Shown here in pieces: positions 8,488 to 17,007 of a DNA stretch of 43,435 nucleotides (its first letter is position 1; every line of letters starts with the position of its first letter). The notes under the pieces are model-generated. The model was not told where the DNA came from and made no database searches. It saw only the letters and a list, made by a program, of their open reading frames with translations. The stretch spans positions 1 to 43,435 of IMG/VR virus record IMGVR_UViG_3300042467_001553. The stretch is one strand, 5' to 3'. The translations under genes were made by a program, and so were the position numbers. This stretch comes from a virus.

Positions 8488-8860
8488 ATTAATAATCTTT
8501 TTTATATCGGGTATTTTATTATCATTTACACCTTCAGATCCAACCAAATACAAAGGAAAAGCAACATACTACGGACAACATTGGACAGGAAGACTTACAG
8601 CGTCAGGTGAAAGATTTTACGCCGATAGTTTAACCGCAGCACACAAATACTTTAAGTTTGGAACAATACTAAAAGTGACTAATTTGAATAATGACTCTGT
8701 GTGTTATGTTAAGGTTAATGATAGACTTCCAAAATCATCATCATTTCTTATTGATCTTAGTTATGGAACCGCAAAACAACTTAATTTTTTAAAAATAGGT
8801 GTTATTTACGTAACACTGGAACCCGTTGACACGGTTTTAATCGTTAAAGTGAAAAAATAA
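8438..8860 (+). CDS. RlpA-like double-psi beta-barrel protein
   Basis: A signal peptide-like hydrophobic segment (residues about 16-34) is followed by a domain with RlpA hallmarks: GKATYYGxxxxGRxTASGE, then LTAAHKYFKFGTILKVTN and VKVNDRLP. RlpA domains bind or cut denuded peptidoglycan glycans in the periplasm. The start lies inside the preceding gene in another frame, which is needed to include the signal peptide. A role in cell-wall remodelling or lysis is plausible. Confidence 0.82.
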   Translation: MVKEKFQQLTNTKILNKLIIFFISGILLSFTPSDPTKYKGKATYYGQHWTGRLTASGERFYADSLTAAHKYFKFGTILKVTNLNNDSVCYVKVNDRLPKSSSFLIDLSYGTAKQLNFLKIGVIYVTLEPVDTVLIVKVKK

Positions 8861-9020
8861 TAAGTCAAAAGTTGGTTTTGCTCAATAGAGTTAAAGTAAT
8901 ATATTCTTATTACGTATTTCTTCGTATTTATTAGTAGTCTCGACCGGCCCATGGTAGATGGGGGTTTCCAATAGGATTCTTCAAGTGAGCGTTAAATTTA
9001 CTTAAACAAGTTTGTACGCA

Positions 9021-12000
9021 ATGAAGAATTTATTATTATCGATTTTTGTTTTTATTACAAGTTTTGTTTTTTCACAATCTTGCACACATACGATCAGACT
9101 GACTGATACATTTGGTGATGGTTGGAATGGAGGTGCGGTTTCTGTATCGGTAAACGGAGTGACTGTATTGAGTAATATAACATTTACTTCAGGATTTGGC
9201 CCTGTCAATTTCAATTTTACGGCAGCAACTGGTGCTACAATTAGAGTTTGGAGAACTTTAGCGGGAAGTTGGCCAAGTGAAATGAGGGTTCAAATAGTAA
9301 ACAACACAGGAACAATTCTTTTAAATACCATACAACCTGTTACGGGAACAGCAACGACGGGTGGTTATACATGTAATGCTATTTGTTTTATTGTAACTCC
9401 AGGTTGCACTAACGTTTCTTCATATGGGTCTGCAGTTGCTCCATCTACACCAACTACTGTTACAATTAGCTCTTGTAATTTTCAAAGTGAATACAGCACG
9501 GTTTCAGGTATTGTTGCTGGTCAAACATATCAATTTGGTTATAGTCTTGGAGGTTATATTACGGTTCATACAGGAACATATAACGGACCTATCGTTGCTT
9601 ATGGAAATGCACCATTAAATTGGGCATCAAGTTATACTGGAACCGTTTATGTCCACTACAATACAAATTCAAGTTGTGGAACGACATCTTCATGTGGAAC
9701 ATCTACTGTGACTTGTGTTACTTGTTCCGCTCCAGCGGCCCCTGCAAATGATTTAGTTTGTAACGCAACACCAATTGTCTGTGGTCAGATGATATCAGGA
9801 ACAACAGTAAATGCAACTAACAGTGGAACGGGAGAAAATGGTATTTGTGGTATTTCACAAACAATGCCAGGTGTTTGGTATAGAGTTACAGGTAATGGTC
9901 AAATAATGACCGCTCATTTATGTAATACTGCTTGGGATAGTAAAATATCTGTTTTTAGTGGAACTAGTTGTTCCGCATTAACTTGTGTAGGTGGGAATGA
10001 TGATAACGGACCATTATGTGTTGGAACTTCAGCATCATATCAATGGACATCAGTTGTTGGACTTAACTATTATATTCTTGTTCATGGATATAGTTCATCA
10101 AGTGCATTTCAATTAGGATTAACATGTTCAACTCCACCACCACCAAACCCAACCTCAATTACAGCAACTTCAAATACAATATGTGTTGGTCAATCAACTA
10201 CATTAACGGCAAACGGGGCAAGTGGAACTGTATATTGGTTTACAGGAGGATGTGGTGTAGGTCAGATTGCAACAGGGAACTCAATAAGTGTAACCCCATC
10301 GACAACCACAACATATTACGCAAGAAACTACAATGGAGTTCAGTTTAGTAACAATTGTGTGTCTACAACAGTAACGGTAAATAACAATCCGGTCGTATCA
10401 ACTTCTGCAAGTTTAAGCACAATTTGTCAGGGTTCATCAACACAACTAAATTCATCTGTTACGGGAGTGTCATCTCCAGGTTCTCTTGCAGTTACAATAA
10501 CAGGGGGATTATTAGATGAAACAAGTTGGACTCTAACAAATAATCTTGGAGTTATAATTGGTTCAGGAGGTCCTTATTTCACATCACCTAACGTCACAAA
10601 TATTGCTTCTTCTGCTAATGGTCCTTATGTTTTTTATATTGAAACTATGGGAAGCTGGAATGATAATGTCCCAACCTTTACTATAACTTGTAATGGGTCT
10701 ACAATACTTTCAGGCTCAATTGGAGGGGGTTCACAAAATAACTATTGGGTATCAAGTTGCACAACAGCTCCGGTTGTAAATTATATTTGGTCACCATCAA
10801 CAGGGTTGTCAAACCCAAATATACAAAATCCGATAGCAAACCCATCAACTACAACAACCTATACTGTTACTGCAACTTCTAATGGTTGTAGTGGAACTTC
10901 AAGTAGAACAATAACCGTAAATCCATTACCGAATGTAAGTGCAGGGTCTAATCAAACTGTTTGTTCAGGAACTCAAGTAACACTTAATGGTTCTGGAGCA
11001 TCAACATACTCTTGGAATAACAGTGTGACTAATGGAGTGGCTTTTACACCAACATCAACGCAAACTTATACGGTTACAGGCACAAACGCAAATGGATGTT
11101 CTAATACCTCAAGCACTACCGTCACTGTTCTATCCAATCCTTTGGCAAGCGCAGGAGGGTCTAATAATGGAACATCAACTTGTGGTATAAATCAAGTAAC
11201 TTTGGGGGCTAACACACCACAAGCGGGTGAAACAGGAACATGGTCAGTTGTAAGTGGTGTTGGAGGAAGTTTTTCAAATATAAATTCACCCACATCTACG
11301 TTTATTGGAAACTATGGCTCAACATATACTCTTCAATGGACTGTCTCAAACGGAAATTGTTCTACACCCAATAATATGTTAGTTACATTCAATCAACCAA
11401 ATGCTTCGTCTTTAGGAGGTGCAATTGGAACAAACGACTTTTTATGGGGAGGGCTCACTTCTGTTGATTGGTCAACTTCAACAAACTGGTATCAAAAACA
11501 AGCTGCAGGACATTTCATTAGAATGTCAGGAGTTTCACTTCCAACAATAGCAAGTCAGGTTTTTACTTTGGACCAAGTAAATGGCGGAATTTGTATTGGA
11601 AACACAACACCAACTTTAAGTGTGAATGGAGATGCTTATGACGTTTTTATAAATTCAGGAATTACTCTTAATTTAACAAACGACAGTTTGAAAATATCAC
11701 ATGATATCGTAAATAATGGGACATTGATCGCAAATACTGGAACTATAAATTTTGTTGGAAATCAAAACTCATCTTTCAATGGAAACGGAACATCACAATT
11801 ATTTAACATGAAAGTTAATAAATCACAAGGGGCAACACTAACACTTGGTAACCATGTGAATGTTACTGGTAACTTAAATATGATTCAAGGAAATATTTTT
11901 ACCTCAAACAACTCCTTATTAACACTAGGTTCAAGTAGTTCAAATATAGGTTCATTAACATATAATACAGGAACAATCGTTGGACCGTTCAAAAGATTTT

Positions 12001-13052
12001 TTAATAATTTATCAACAAACGGTAACGAGGGACTATTTCCCGTTGGAACTTCAAACTACAACAGATATGCAAGTTTTCAGTTCACAACTTCTCCTGGGGT
12101 GAATCAGTCTTTAACTGTTCAATATAAGAATGGAGCTCCAATTGTTAATGGCACACCTTTATATAATGGACTTCCATTTATGGCCTCAAACGCACTTATT
12201 CAAAATTATTCAATTGACGGATATTGGGAAGTTATACCGACATCAAATAACTATTCGTCTTCAATTTGTCAAACACCGTATAATCTAACTTTATTTGCAA
12301 ATAACCTTAACGGAATGACAACTCCACAAATATGCAGAATTATTAAATCTCCTGGTTCAGTTCATACAAGTTGGCAACCATGCGGAAGTCATGTTGCAAT
12401 ACCTGCAAATGCTAATCCAATGGCATTTTTAATTACAAGCAATAATACACAAGGGTTTAGTTGGTTTAATATTGGGTCGTCTAATTCACAAATTCTTCCT
12501 GTTGAGTTATTATCATTTGATGGATCTTGTAATGATAATGTCATCACATTGGACTGGAAAACAGCAACTGAACATAATTCACATTATTTCGAAATACAAA
12601 AATCAAGGGATGGTGAAAATTGGTCTTCACTAACAACTTTGGGATCTGCCGGTAACTCAACTCAAGAATTGTCATATACCACAAAAGATGAAAATGCAAT
12701 CGACGGAAACAATTATTACAAATTAATTCAATATGATATTGACGGACAATTCAAAGAATATGGACCAATCAATGTGATTTGTAATGGAAACACAAAAGGA
12801 TATTTTTCAATATTTCCAAATCCAAGTTCAGGAGATTTTCAAGTTATATTAAATAATAAAAAAATGATTGGTGAAGGACTATTTATAGTTAAGGATACTA
12901 AAGGGTCTGAAGTTTATAACCAAGACATAAAAGTTTCAACCGGAATAAATTTGTATAATATTTCTGGTTTAAATTTAAGTCCGGGGGTTTATTATGTTAG
13001 CATAACTTCTAATGGAATAACTTCTGAAACTATAAAACAAATAATAAAATGA
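9021..13052 (+). CDS. Large secreted adhesin with type IX secretion C-terminal domain
   Basis: A 1,343-residue secreted protein. The frame opens at a TTG (9012), but the ATG at 9021 gives a clean signal peptide (MKNLLLSIFVFITSFVFSQS). Regions in order: a TFGDGWNGG module; a Cys-rich jelly-roll-like module starting PANDLVCNA; several Ig/PKD-like repeats with TTTTYYA or TTTYTV motifs and Cys pairs; a Gly/Asn/Ser-rich beta region; and a C-terminal domain beginning ILPVELLSFDG and ending with the type A sorting domain (FPNPSSGDF, then SPGVYYVSI). Sorting tails of this kind direct export by the Bacteroidota type IX system. It would be displayed or released by the infected cell, or become part of the particle. 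Confidence 0.85.
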   Translation: MKNLLLSIFVFITSFVFSQSCTHTIRLTDTFGDGWNGGAVSVSVNGVTVLSNITFTSGFGPVNFNFTAATGATIRVWRTLAGSWPSEMRVQIVNNTGTILLNTIQPVTGTATTGGYTCNAICFIVTPGCTNVSSYGSAVAPSTPTTVTISSCNFQSEYSTVSGIVAGQTYQFGYSLGGYITVHTGTYNGPIVAYGNAPLNWASSYTGTVYVHYNTNSSCGTTSSCGTSTVTCVTCSAPAAPANDLVCNATPIVCGQMISGTTVNATNSGTGENGICGISQTMPGVWYRVTGNGQIMTAHLCNTAWDSKISVFSGTSCSALTCVGGNDDNGPLCVGTSASYQWTSVVGLNYYILVHGYSSSSAFQLGLTCSTPPPPNPTSITATSNTICVGQSTTLTANGASGTVYWFTGGCGVGQIATGNSISVTPSTTTTYYARNYNGVQFSNNCVSTTVTVNNNPVVSTSASLSTICQGSSTQLNSSVTGVSSPGSLAVTITGGLLDETSWTLTNNLGVIIGSGGPYFTSPNVTNIASSANGPYVFYIETMGSWNDNVPTFTITCNGSTILSGSIGGGSQNNYWVSSCTTAPVVNYIWSPSTGLSNPNIQNPIANPSTTTTYTVTATSNGCSGTSSRTITVNPLPNVSAGSNQTVCSGTQVTLNGSGASTYSWNNSVTNGVAFTPTSTQTYTVTGTNANGCSNTSSTTVTVLSNPLASAGGSNNGTSTCGINQVTLGANTPQAGETGTWSVVSGVGGSFSNINSPTSTFIGNYGSTYTLQWTVSNGNCSTPNNMLVTFNQPNASSLGGAIGTNDFLWGGLTSVDWSTSTNWYQKQAAGHFIRMSGVSLPTIASQVFTLDQVNGGICIGNTTPTLSVNGDAYDVFINSGITLNLTNDSLKISHDIVNNGTLIANTGTINFVGNQNSSFNGNGTSQLFNMKVNKSQGATLTLGNHVNVTGNLNMIQGNIFTSNNSLLTLGSSSSNIGSLTYNTGTIVGPFKRFFNNLSTNGNEGLFPVGTSNYNRYASFQFTTSPGVNQSLTVQYKNGAPIVNGTPLYNGLPFMASNALIQNYSIDGYWEVIPTSNNYSSSICQTPYNLTLFANNLNGMTTPQICRIIKSPGSVHTSWQPCGSHVAIPANANPMAFLITSNNTQGFSWFNIGSSNSQILPVELLSFDGSCNDNVITLDWKTATEHNSHYFEIQKSRDGENWSSLTTLGSAGNSTQELSYTTKDENAIDGNNYYKLIQYDIDGQFKEYGPINVICNGNTKGYFSIFPNPSSGDFQVILNNKKMIGEGLFIVKDTKGSEVYNQDIKVSTGINLYNISGLNLSPGVYYVSITSNGITSETIKQIIK

Positions 13053-13252
13053 TTTTAACTTTTATTTTTTTAACAATCATAATTTTATTATTTATGATAT
13101 CAGACATTATAGATTTTGTAAAATATTCTATAAAAAATTTTCCTTTAACATCGACCGCAATTATTTGGTTTATTTTATTTCTTCTAACTTGTTTTTTGTT
13201 TGATCACATTATACAAATCAAGAATTTTATTTCAACATACTTTCCGGGGTAA
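13049..13252 (+). CDS. Small two-TM membrane protein
   Basis: The gene starts in the adhesin stop (ATGA). Its 67 residues form two hydrophobic helices (about 3-20 and 36-55) separated by a short basic loop. Coupling to the adhesin suggests co-expression. Function unknown. Confidence 0.65.
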   Translation: MILTFIFLTIIILLFMISDIIDFVKYSIKNFPLTSTAIIWFILFLLTCFLFDHIIQIKNFISTYFPG

Positions 13253-13276
13253 TATTTTTTTCATATATTTACCACT

Positions 13277-13879
13277 ATGAAAGCGATATTCTTGGATCAT
13301 GATGGTGTAATTTGTCTCTCTAATAACTGGGCTGGACGATCAAAGAAATGGGCAAAATACCGTTCAGCAAATCCTGACAGTAGTAGGGAAAAGAAAGACG
13401 CCCCTGTATTTGTTCGATTTGACGACTTTGATAAAAAGGCAATTAAAATCCTTAATGAGATTATTGAAGAGACAGGATGTGAGATTGTTGTGAGTTCTGA
13501 TTGGAGACTTCATGCAAATTTAGAAGAACTTGGAGATTACTACATCAGTCAAGGTATTATTAAACGACCAATTGCCTTTACTGATATATTCAAAGACATC
13601 TTTCCTAAAGAATGGAACGCTTTTAGATTTCGTGCTGATCTAGAACTAGAAAGAAGTATGGAAATTAATCATTGGTTAGATAACCACCCTGAAATAACTC
13701 ATTGGGTTGCTGTTGATGATTTAAACATGAGTTTAGAGTTTTTATCAAAATACTTTTCAGATGGCGAATCTGATAAAAATCCTGGGTTATCTAATTTTGT
13801 GTTAACACCAAGATCAAGTGAAGGTATTAAACAATCTGGAATTAAAGAAAAAATAATTAAATATTTGAAAGATGAGTGA
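13277..13879 (+). CDS. HAD-superfamily protein, RNA-repair-associated type
   Basis: The N-terminus FLDHDGVICLS is HAD motif I (DxDGV), with the nucleophile Asp7 and acid/base Asp9. VVSSDWR near residue 75 is motif II, and WVAVDDLN near 155 the acidic motif IV. This arrangement resembles the HAD domain found in Swiss-army-knife RNA repair systems. It is a likely phosphatase; the substrate is unknown. A close paralogue lies at 25673-26260, within a duplicated block. Confidence 0.78.
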   Translation: MKAIFLDHDGVICLSNNWAGRSKKWAKYRSANPDSSREKKDAPVFVRFDDFDKKAIKILNEIIEETGCEIVVSSDWRLHANLEELGDYYISQGIIKRPIAFTDIFKDIFPKEWNAFRFRADLELERSMEINHWLDNHPEITHWVAVDDLNMSLEFLSKYFSDGESDKNPGLSNFVLTPRSSEGIKQSGIKEKIIKYLKDE

Positions 13880-14045
13880 CAAGTTTAAAAATCTTAAAGT
13901 AGGAGATAGAATAAAAACTAAATTATCAGGAATGGCAACCGTAATTGAAGTTGGTTGTTATAACGGGACTATGGTTAAATTAAAATGTGATGATCTAAAG
14001 TGGTATTGCCCTTATTTTTATGAAACTGAATTAGAATTGATATGA
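13872..14045 (+). CDS. 57-aa basic beta-strand protein
   Basis: A short gene overlapping the HAD gene by 8 nt and the next by 4 nt. The sequence alternates strands and Lys (LKVGDRIKTKLSGMATVIEV), like a small SH3/KOW-type barrel. It has no counterpart in the second copy of the block. Confidence 0.6.
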   Translation: MSDKFKNLKVGDRIKTKLSGMATVIEVGCYNGTMVKLKCDDLKWYCPYFYETELELI

Positions 14046-14425
14046 CTATAGAAGAAATGAATGATTACCTTGAGTCAATTGGAGGACTTGAGAATGGTAT
14101 GTATTCGAACAAACCAAAAATAACCAGTTGTGATTTTTTTGATGTTCAGGTTGGTTGGTATCCATTAATTAAAAATTTGATTGATGAACTCATAACATTG
14201 GGTTGGGATAAACAAGTGATACAAGTAAAAGAAAAATTTGGAGGATTGAGATTCTACATTAATGGTGGGTCCGATGAAATATATAACAAAATTACCGAAG
14301 CGGAAAAGTTAAGTTATGAAATATGTGAACTTTGCGGTAAAAAAGGAGAATTAAGGACAAAAATACGTTGGTTTACAACTTTATGTGATGAACATTATGA
14401 AAAAAAACATACACCACTTATTTAA
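14042..14425 (+). CDS. Zinc-ribbon protein, paralogue of 26351 gene
   Basis: The 127 residues have a conserved front (LESIGGLENG, VKEKFGGLRFYING) and a C-terminal zinc-binding motif CELCGKKGEL...LCDEH (two Cys, then Cys and His). The gene at 26351-26737 encodes a clear paralogue with the same motifs. The family is unnamed to me; nucleic-acid binding is possible. Confidence 0.72.
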   Translation: MTIEEMNDYLESIGGLENGMYSNKPKITSCDFFDVQVGWYPLIKNLIDELITLGWDKQVIQVKEKFGGLRFYINGGSDEIYNKITEAEKLSYEICELCGKKGELRTKIRWFTTLCDEHYEKKHTPLI

Positions 14426-14711
14426 AACAAATCCATCACTTTTAGATAATGTTGAAGTTCAAGAACTAATTGAATATTGTCGGGAACTTGAAGGTGTAAT
14501 ACTTGAAAGAAAAATTGAAGACGAATACAACAAAGAACAACACTATAAACAAGTCTTCAAAGAAATATACCAAAGTTGTTGTGAAACTCTAAAAGATGAT
14601 GAGTTGTCAGAAAGATTTAAGGAAACACCAAAAGTTGATTTCAAAGAAACAATATTCAATTTGAAAAATTATATGCTCGAAATGTGTAGATTATATAAAT
14701 TAGATTTGTAA
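14397..14711 (+). CDS. Helical protein, paralogue of 26706 gene
   Basis: The ATG at 14397 is preferred over the upstream ATG (14385) because it aligns with the paralogue at 26706 (MKKNI versus MKNIN). About 104 residues, mostly helical and acidic, with ELIEYCRELEG and DDEL segments conserved between copies. It overlaps the zinc-ribbon gene by 29 nt in both copies. Function unknown. Confidence 0.65.
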   Translation: MKKNIHHLFKTNPSLLDNVEVQELIEYCRELEGVILERKIEDEYNKEQHYKQVFKEIYQSCCETLKDDELSERFKETPKVDFKETIFNLKNYMLEMCRLYKLDL

Positions 14712-14735
14712 AGTAAAAAAACTTTATTATCTTTG
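14705..14735 (+). promoter_or_regulatory. Bacteroidota-type promoter
   Basis: TTTG (14705-14708), 19-nt spacer, TATCTTTG (14728-14735), immediately before the ATG at 14740. The very short leader implies nearly leaderless translation. Confidence 0.7.
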
Positions 14736-14739
14736 TTTT

Positions 14740-14922
14740 ATGAAAAAACCCTGTAAAGAATGTCCTCATTTTATTCGTAATCGTCATAATGATATGATTG
14801 TGGAGTTTGGTAAAAGAACCGGGAAAAGTCACAATTGTCATATGACTGAAGGTGTGAAGGATTTATGGAATGTTAAAAATAAAAAATTAGAATGTTATGG
14901 CTCAAGAAAAGATAGAAACTAA
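14740..14922 (+). CDS. DUF6283-like Cys/His small protein
   Basis: Sixty residues beginning KKPCKECPHF and containing HNCHMT, the Cys-Pro and Cys-His pattern of DUF6283-like proteins, probably a metal-binding site. It follows directly on a promoter and overlaps the next gene by 26 nt. Confidence 0.62.
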   Translation: MKKPCKECPHFIRNRHNDMIVEFGKRTGKSHNCHMTEGVKDLWNVKNKKLECYGSRKDRN

Positions 14923-15232
14923 ATTTGGAACTTATTATGTGGAAACTGAAACAAACACAAAGAAAACTAGCGACAAGATTAAGGTATTCGTAGAGAGATT
15001 AAAAAAGATTGGCATTGAAGTTAAACTTGTGGGTAACTACCCTTGGGTTTATATTGACGAAATTTGTGGTGTTAAGGTAAAAGAAAAGTTTGAAGGAAAT
15101 TGGGGATTTACTCTAATATTCTTACCGGCAAGAACCGACTCACCACCTTCAGAATTCACAGACATCACAAAGATATTCAAGTTAATTAGAAAATATAAAA
15201 ATGAAAAAGTTCAGATTACCAAGGAAGACTAA
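14897..15232 (+). CDS. Uncharacterised 111-aa protein
   Basis: Overlaps genes on both sides. The sequence has a helix (VFVERLKKIGIEV) followed by strands (YPWVYIDEICG, WGFTLIFLP) and resembles small alpha/beta phage proteins. No motif for function. Confidence 0.62.
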   Translation: MAQEKIETKFGTYYVETETNTKKTSDKIKVFVERLKKIGIEVKLVGNYPWVYIDEICGVKVKEKFEGNWGFTLIFLPARTDSPPSEFTDITKIFKLIRKYKNEKVQITKED

Positions 15233-15422
15233 AAAGAGATTAAAAAAAGATTTCTACACTTATCCAAAAAGTGAAAGAGATACTTATTTGGTTGCTTGGC
15301 CATCAAAATACGAGGAAGATTATATTGCATATAAAAAAGGATTGTTAATAGGTTTAAAAGAAGAATCAAAAAAAAGATTAAAAGATGAAAGAAAGAGAGA
15401 TAATTTACGGAGTGTGCGATAA
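15201..15422 (+). CDS. 73-aa strongly basic protein
   Basis: More than a third of the residues are Lys or Arg, with basic clusters at both ends around a YPKSERDTYLVAWPS core. Nucleic-acid binding is suggested by charge only. It starts within the previous gene and ends within the next. Confidence 0.55.
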   Translation: MKKFRLPRKTKKRLKKDFYTYPKSERDTYLVAWPSKYEEDYIAYKKGLLIGLKEESKKRLKDERKRDNLRSVR

Positions 15423-15606
15423 GACAGGATCTTGTGATTCTTACTTTGGTTTTTTTAAGACCAAGGAGGATGCTGAACACGAAGTTGAGATACAAGCAAA
15501 ACAACTCAAAGAAGATTTGGGTATGATGGATATTGAAATCAAATCAGACCGAGCTTTGGTTGAAGGTAAGTTAGTAATAGTTATTCACCAGTATATGTTG
15601 AGGTGA
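15385..15606 (+). CDS. Uncharacterised 73-aa protein
   Basis: Alpha/beta composition with a YFGFFKTKEDAEHEVEIQAKQL helix-turn pattern. It ends the small-gene run; about 130 nt of very AT-rich sequence without a clear gene separate it from the aminotransferase. Confidence 0.58.
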   Translation: MKEREIIYGVCDKTGSCDSYFGFFKTKEDAEHEVEIQAKQLKEDLGMMDIEIKSDRALVEGKLVIVIHQYMLR

Positions 15607-15738
15607 TGAGAGAATACATTTTTGTAATTTTCATTTTTGAATCAAAAAATTGAAATTTTTTAAAATTATATGGTCTCGGATAATTGATTGATTCGGTGAT
15701 TACTATTATATTTTTTGAAATATTAAAAAGATTTTAAG

Positions 15739-16986
15739 ATGCAAAAACTATCATTTTTAGGAAACAATATTGTAGGATCTGAGATTATAAAAATTTCACA
15801 ACAGATCAAAGAAGTTTCCAAATCAAAACCTGTTGAAAATTTTAGTATCGGGGATTTCAATCCTGTAGTAAATCCGATACCCAAAAAACTCAAAAATTAT
15901 ATAGTTGAATCATATGAAAATGATTTGACTAATTATCCAATGTCTTCAGGTGAATTGGATCTTAGAACATCAATAAGTAATTACTTAAGAAAAAAAAGAA
16001 AAATATCTTATGGTGAAGATGAAATTCTTGTTGGTTGCGGTGTTAGACCTTTAATTTATACCATATTCAAAAGTATTGTCGATCCTGGAGATGTCGTTAT
16101 GTATCCTGTTCCGTCTTGGAACAACAACCATTATTCTTTTTTACATAACGCAATTAAAATCCCAATAGAATGTAAACCCGAGAATTCTTTCTTTCCAACT
16201 TTTGACGATGTTAAAGATAAGTTAGTAAACACAAGATTACTTTGTTTATGTTCACCTCAAAATCCCACAGGACGAGTTATCGATAAGGATACACTTAAGC
16301 AAATATGTGATGAAATAGTTAAAATTAACAAAGAAAAGAGTAAAAAAACTTTTTTGTTTTTTGATCAGATTTATTCTGATTTAGTTCCTGAAGGATTATT
16401 TACACATCCTTTGGATGTTTGTCCTGAAATTAGAGAATATTTAATTTGTGTTGACGGAATCTCAAAATCCTTGTGTGCCACAGGAGTTAGGGTGGGTTGG
16501 ACATTTGGTCCAAAAAGTGTAATATCAAAAATGACTGAAATTTTTTCTCACATCGGGGCTTGGGCACCAAAACCAGAACAGATTGCCGTTGGAAAATTTT
16601 TGAATGACTACCAAGAAATTAATGATTTTATTTCTTCAAAAATAAATCAATATTCTTTTATTTCCAATCAGATTTGTGAATCTTTGGATGATTTGAAAAA
16701 ATCAAGATTTAATATTGATTATCAAAAACCAGAAGGTGGGATATACATATCAATTTATTTTGAACACGTTTCATATTTCGGTAGTGTTGAAAATTTTGTC
16801 GAATTTTTAATCAAAAGTTGTGGCGTCGGAATGGTTCCGTTTGAATATTTTGGATCAAAAGAAAATGAAGGTTGGTTTAGAATGTCTATTGGGGGGATAG
16901 ACCCAAATAATATTGATAACATAAAGTCAGTTTTTAAAAAAATATGTCTAAATTCAATATCAGAAATCAATTCATGGATAGTTTAG
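15739..16986 (+). CDS. PLP-dependent aminotransferase, class I/II
   Basis: A fold-type I aminotransferase of normal length (415 aa), cytosolic. Signatures: NYPMSSGELDLR near the N-terminus, the YPVPSW segment, CSPQNPTGRV, FFDQIYSDL (cofactor-ring Asp and Tyr), the Schiff-base lysine K243 in DGISKSL, and VRVGWTFG. Donor and acceptor cannot be told; the aspartate/tyrosine aminotransferase group is closest in look. With the glutamine synthetase it suggests that the virus carries genes for host amino-nitrogen metabolism. Confidence 0.87.
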   Translation: MQKLSFLGNNIVGSEIIKISQQIKEVSKSKPVENFSIGDFNPVVNPIPKKLKNYIVESYENDLTNYPMSSGELDLRTSISNYLRKKRKISYGEDEILVGCGVRPLIYTIFKSIVDPGDVVMYPVPSWNNNHYSFLHNAIKIPIECKPENSFFPTFDDVKDKLVNTRLLCLCSPQNPTGRVIDKDTLKQICDEIVKINKEKSKKTFLFFDQIYSDLVPEGLFTHPLDVCPEIREYLICVDGISKSLCATGVRVGWTFGPKSVISKMTEIFSHIGAWAPKPEQIAVGKFLNDYQEINDFISSKINQYSFISNQICESLDDLKKSRFNIDYQKPEGGIYISIYFEHVSYFGSVENFVEFLIKSCGVGMVPFEYFGSKENEGWFRMSIGGIDPNNIDNIKSVFKKICLNSISEINSWIV

Positions 16987-17007
16987 TTTCTGAAATGCTA
17001 AAATAAA

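Noticed and set aside
8861-9020. Possible structured leader before the adhesin gene
   Set aside because: A small CCCAT/ATGGG hairpin is visible near 8949-8963, but no larger conserved fold, promoter pair or frame could be supported.
15606-15738. A 15-codon frame and AT-rich inverted repeats before the aminotransferase gene
   Set aside because: Too short and too AT-rich to separate from chance; no promoter of the usual type is clear.
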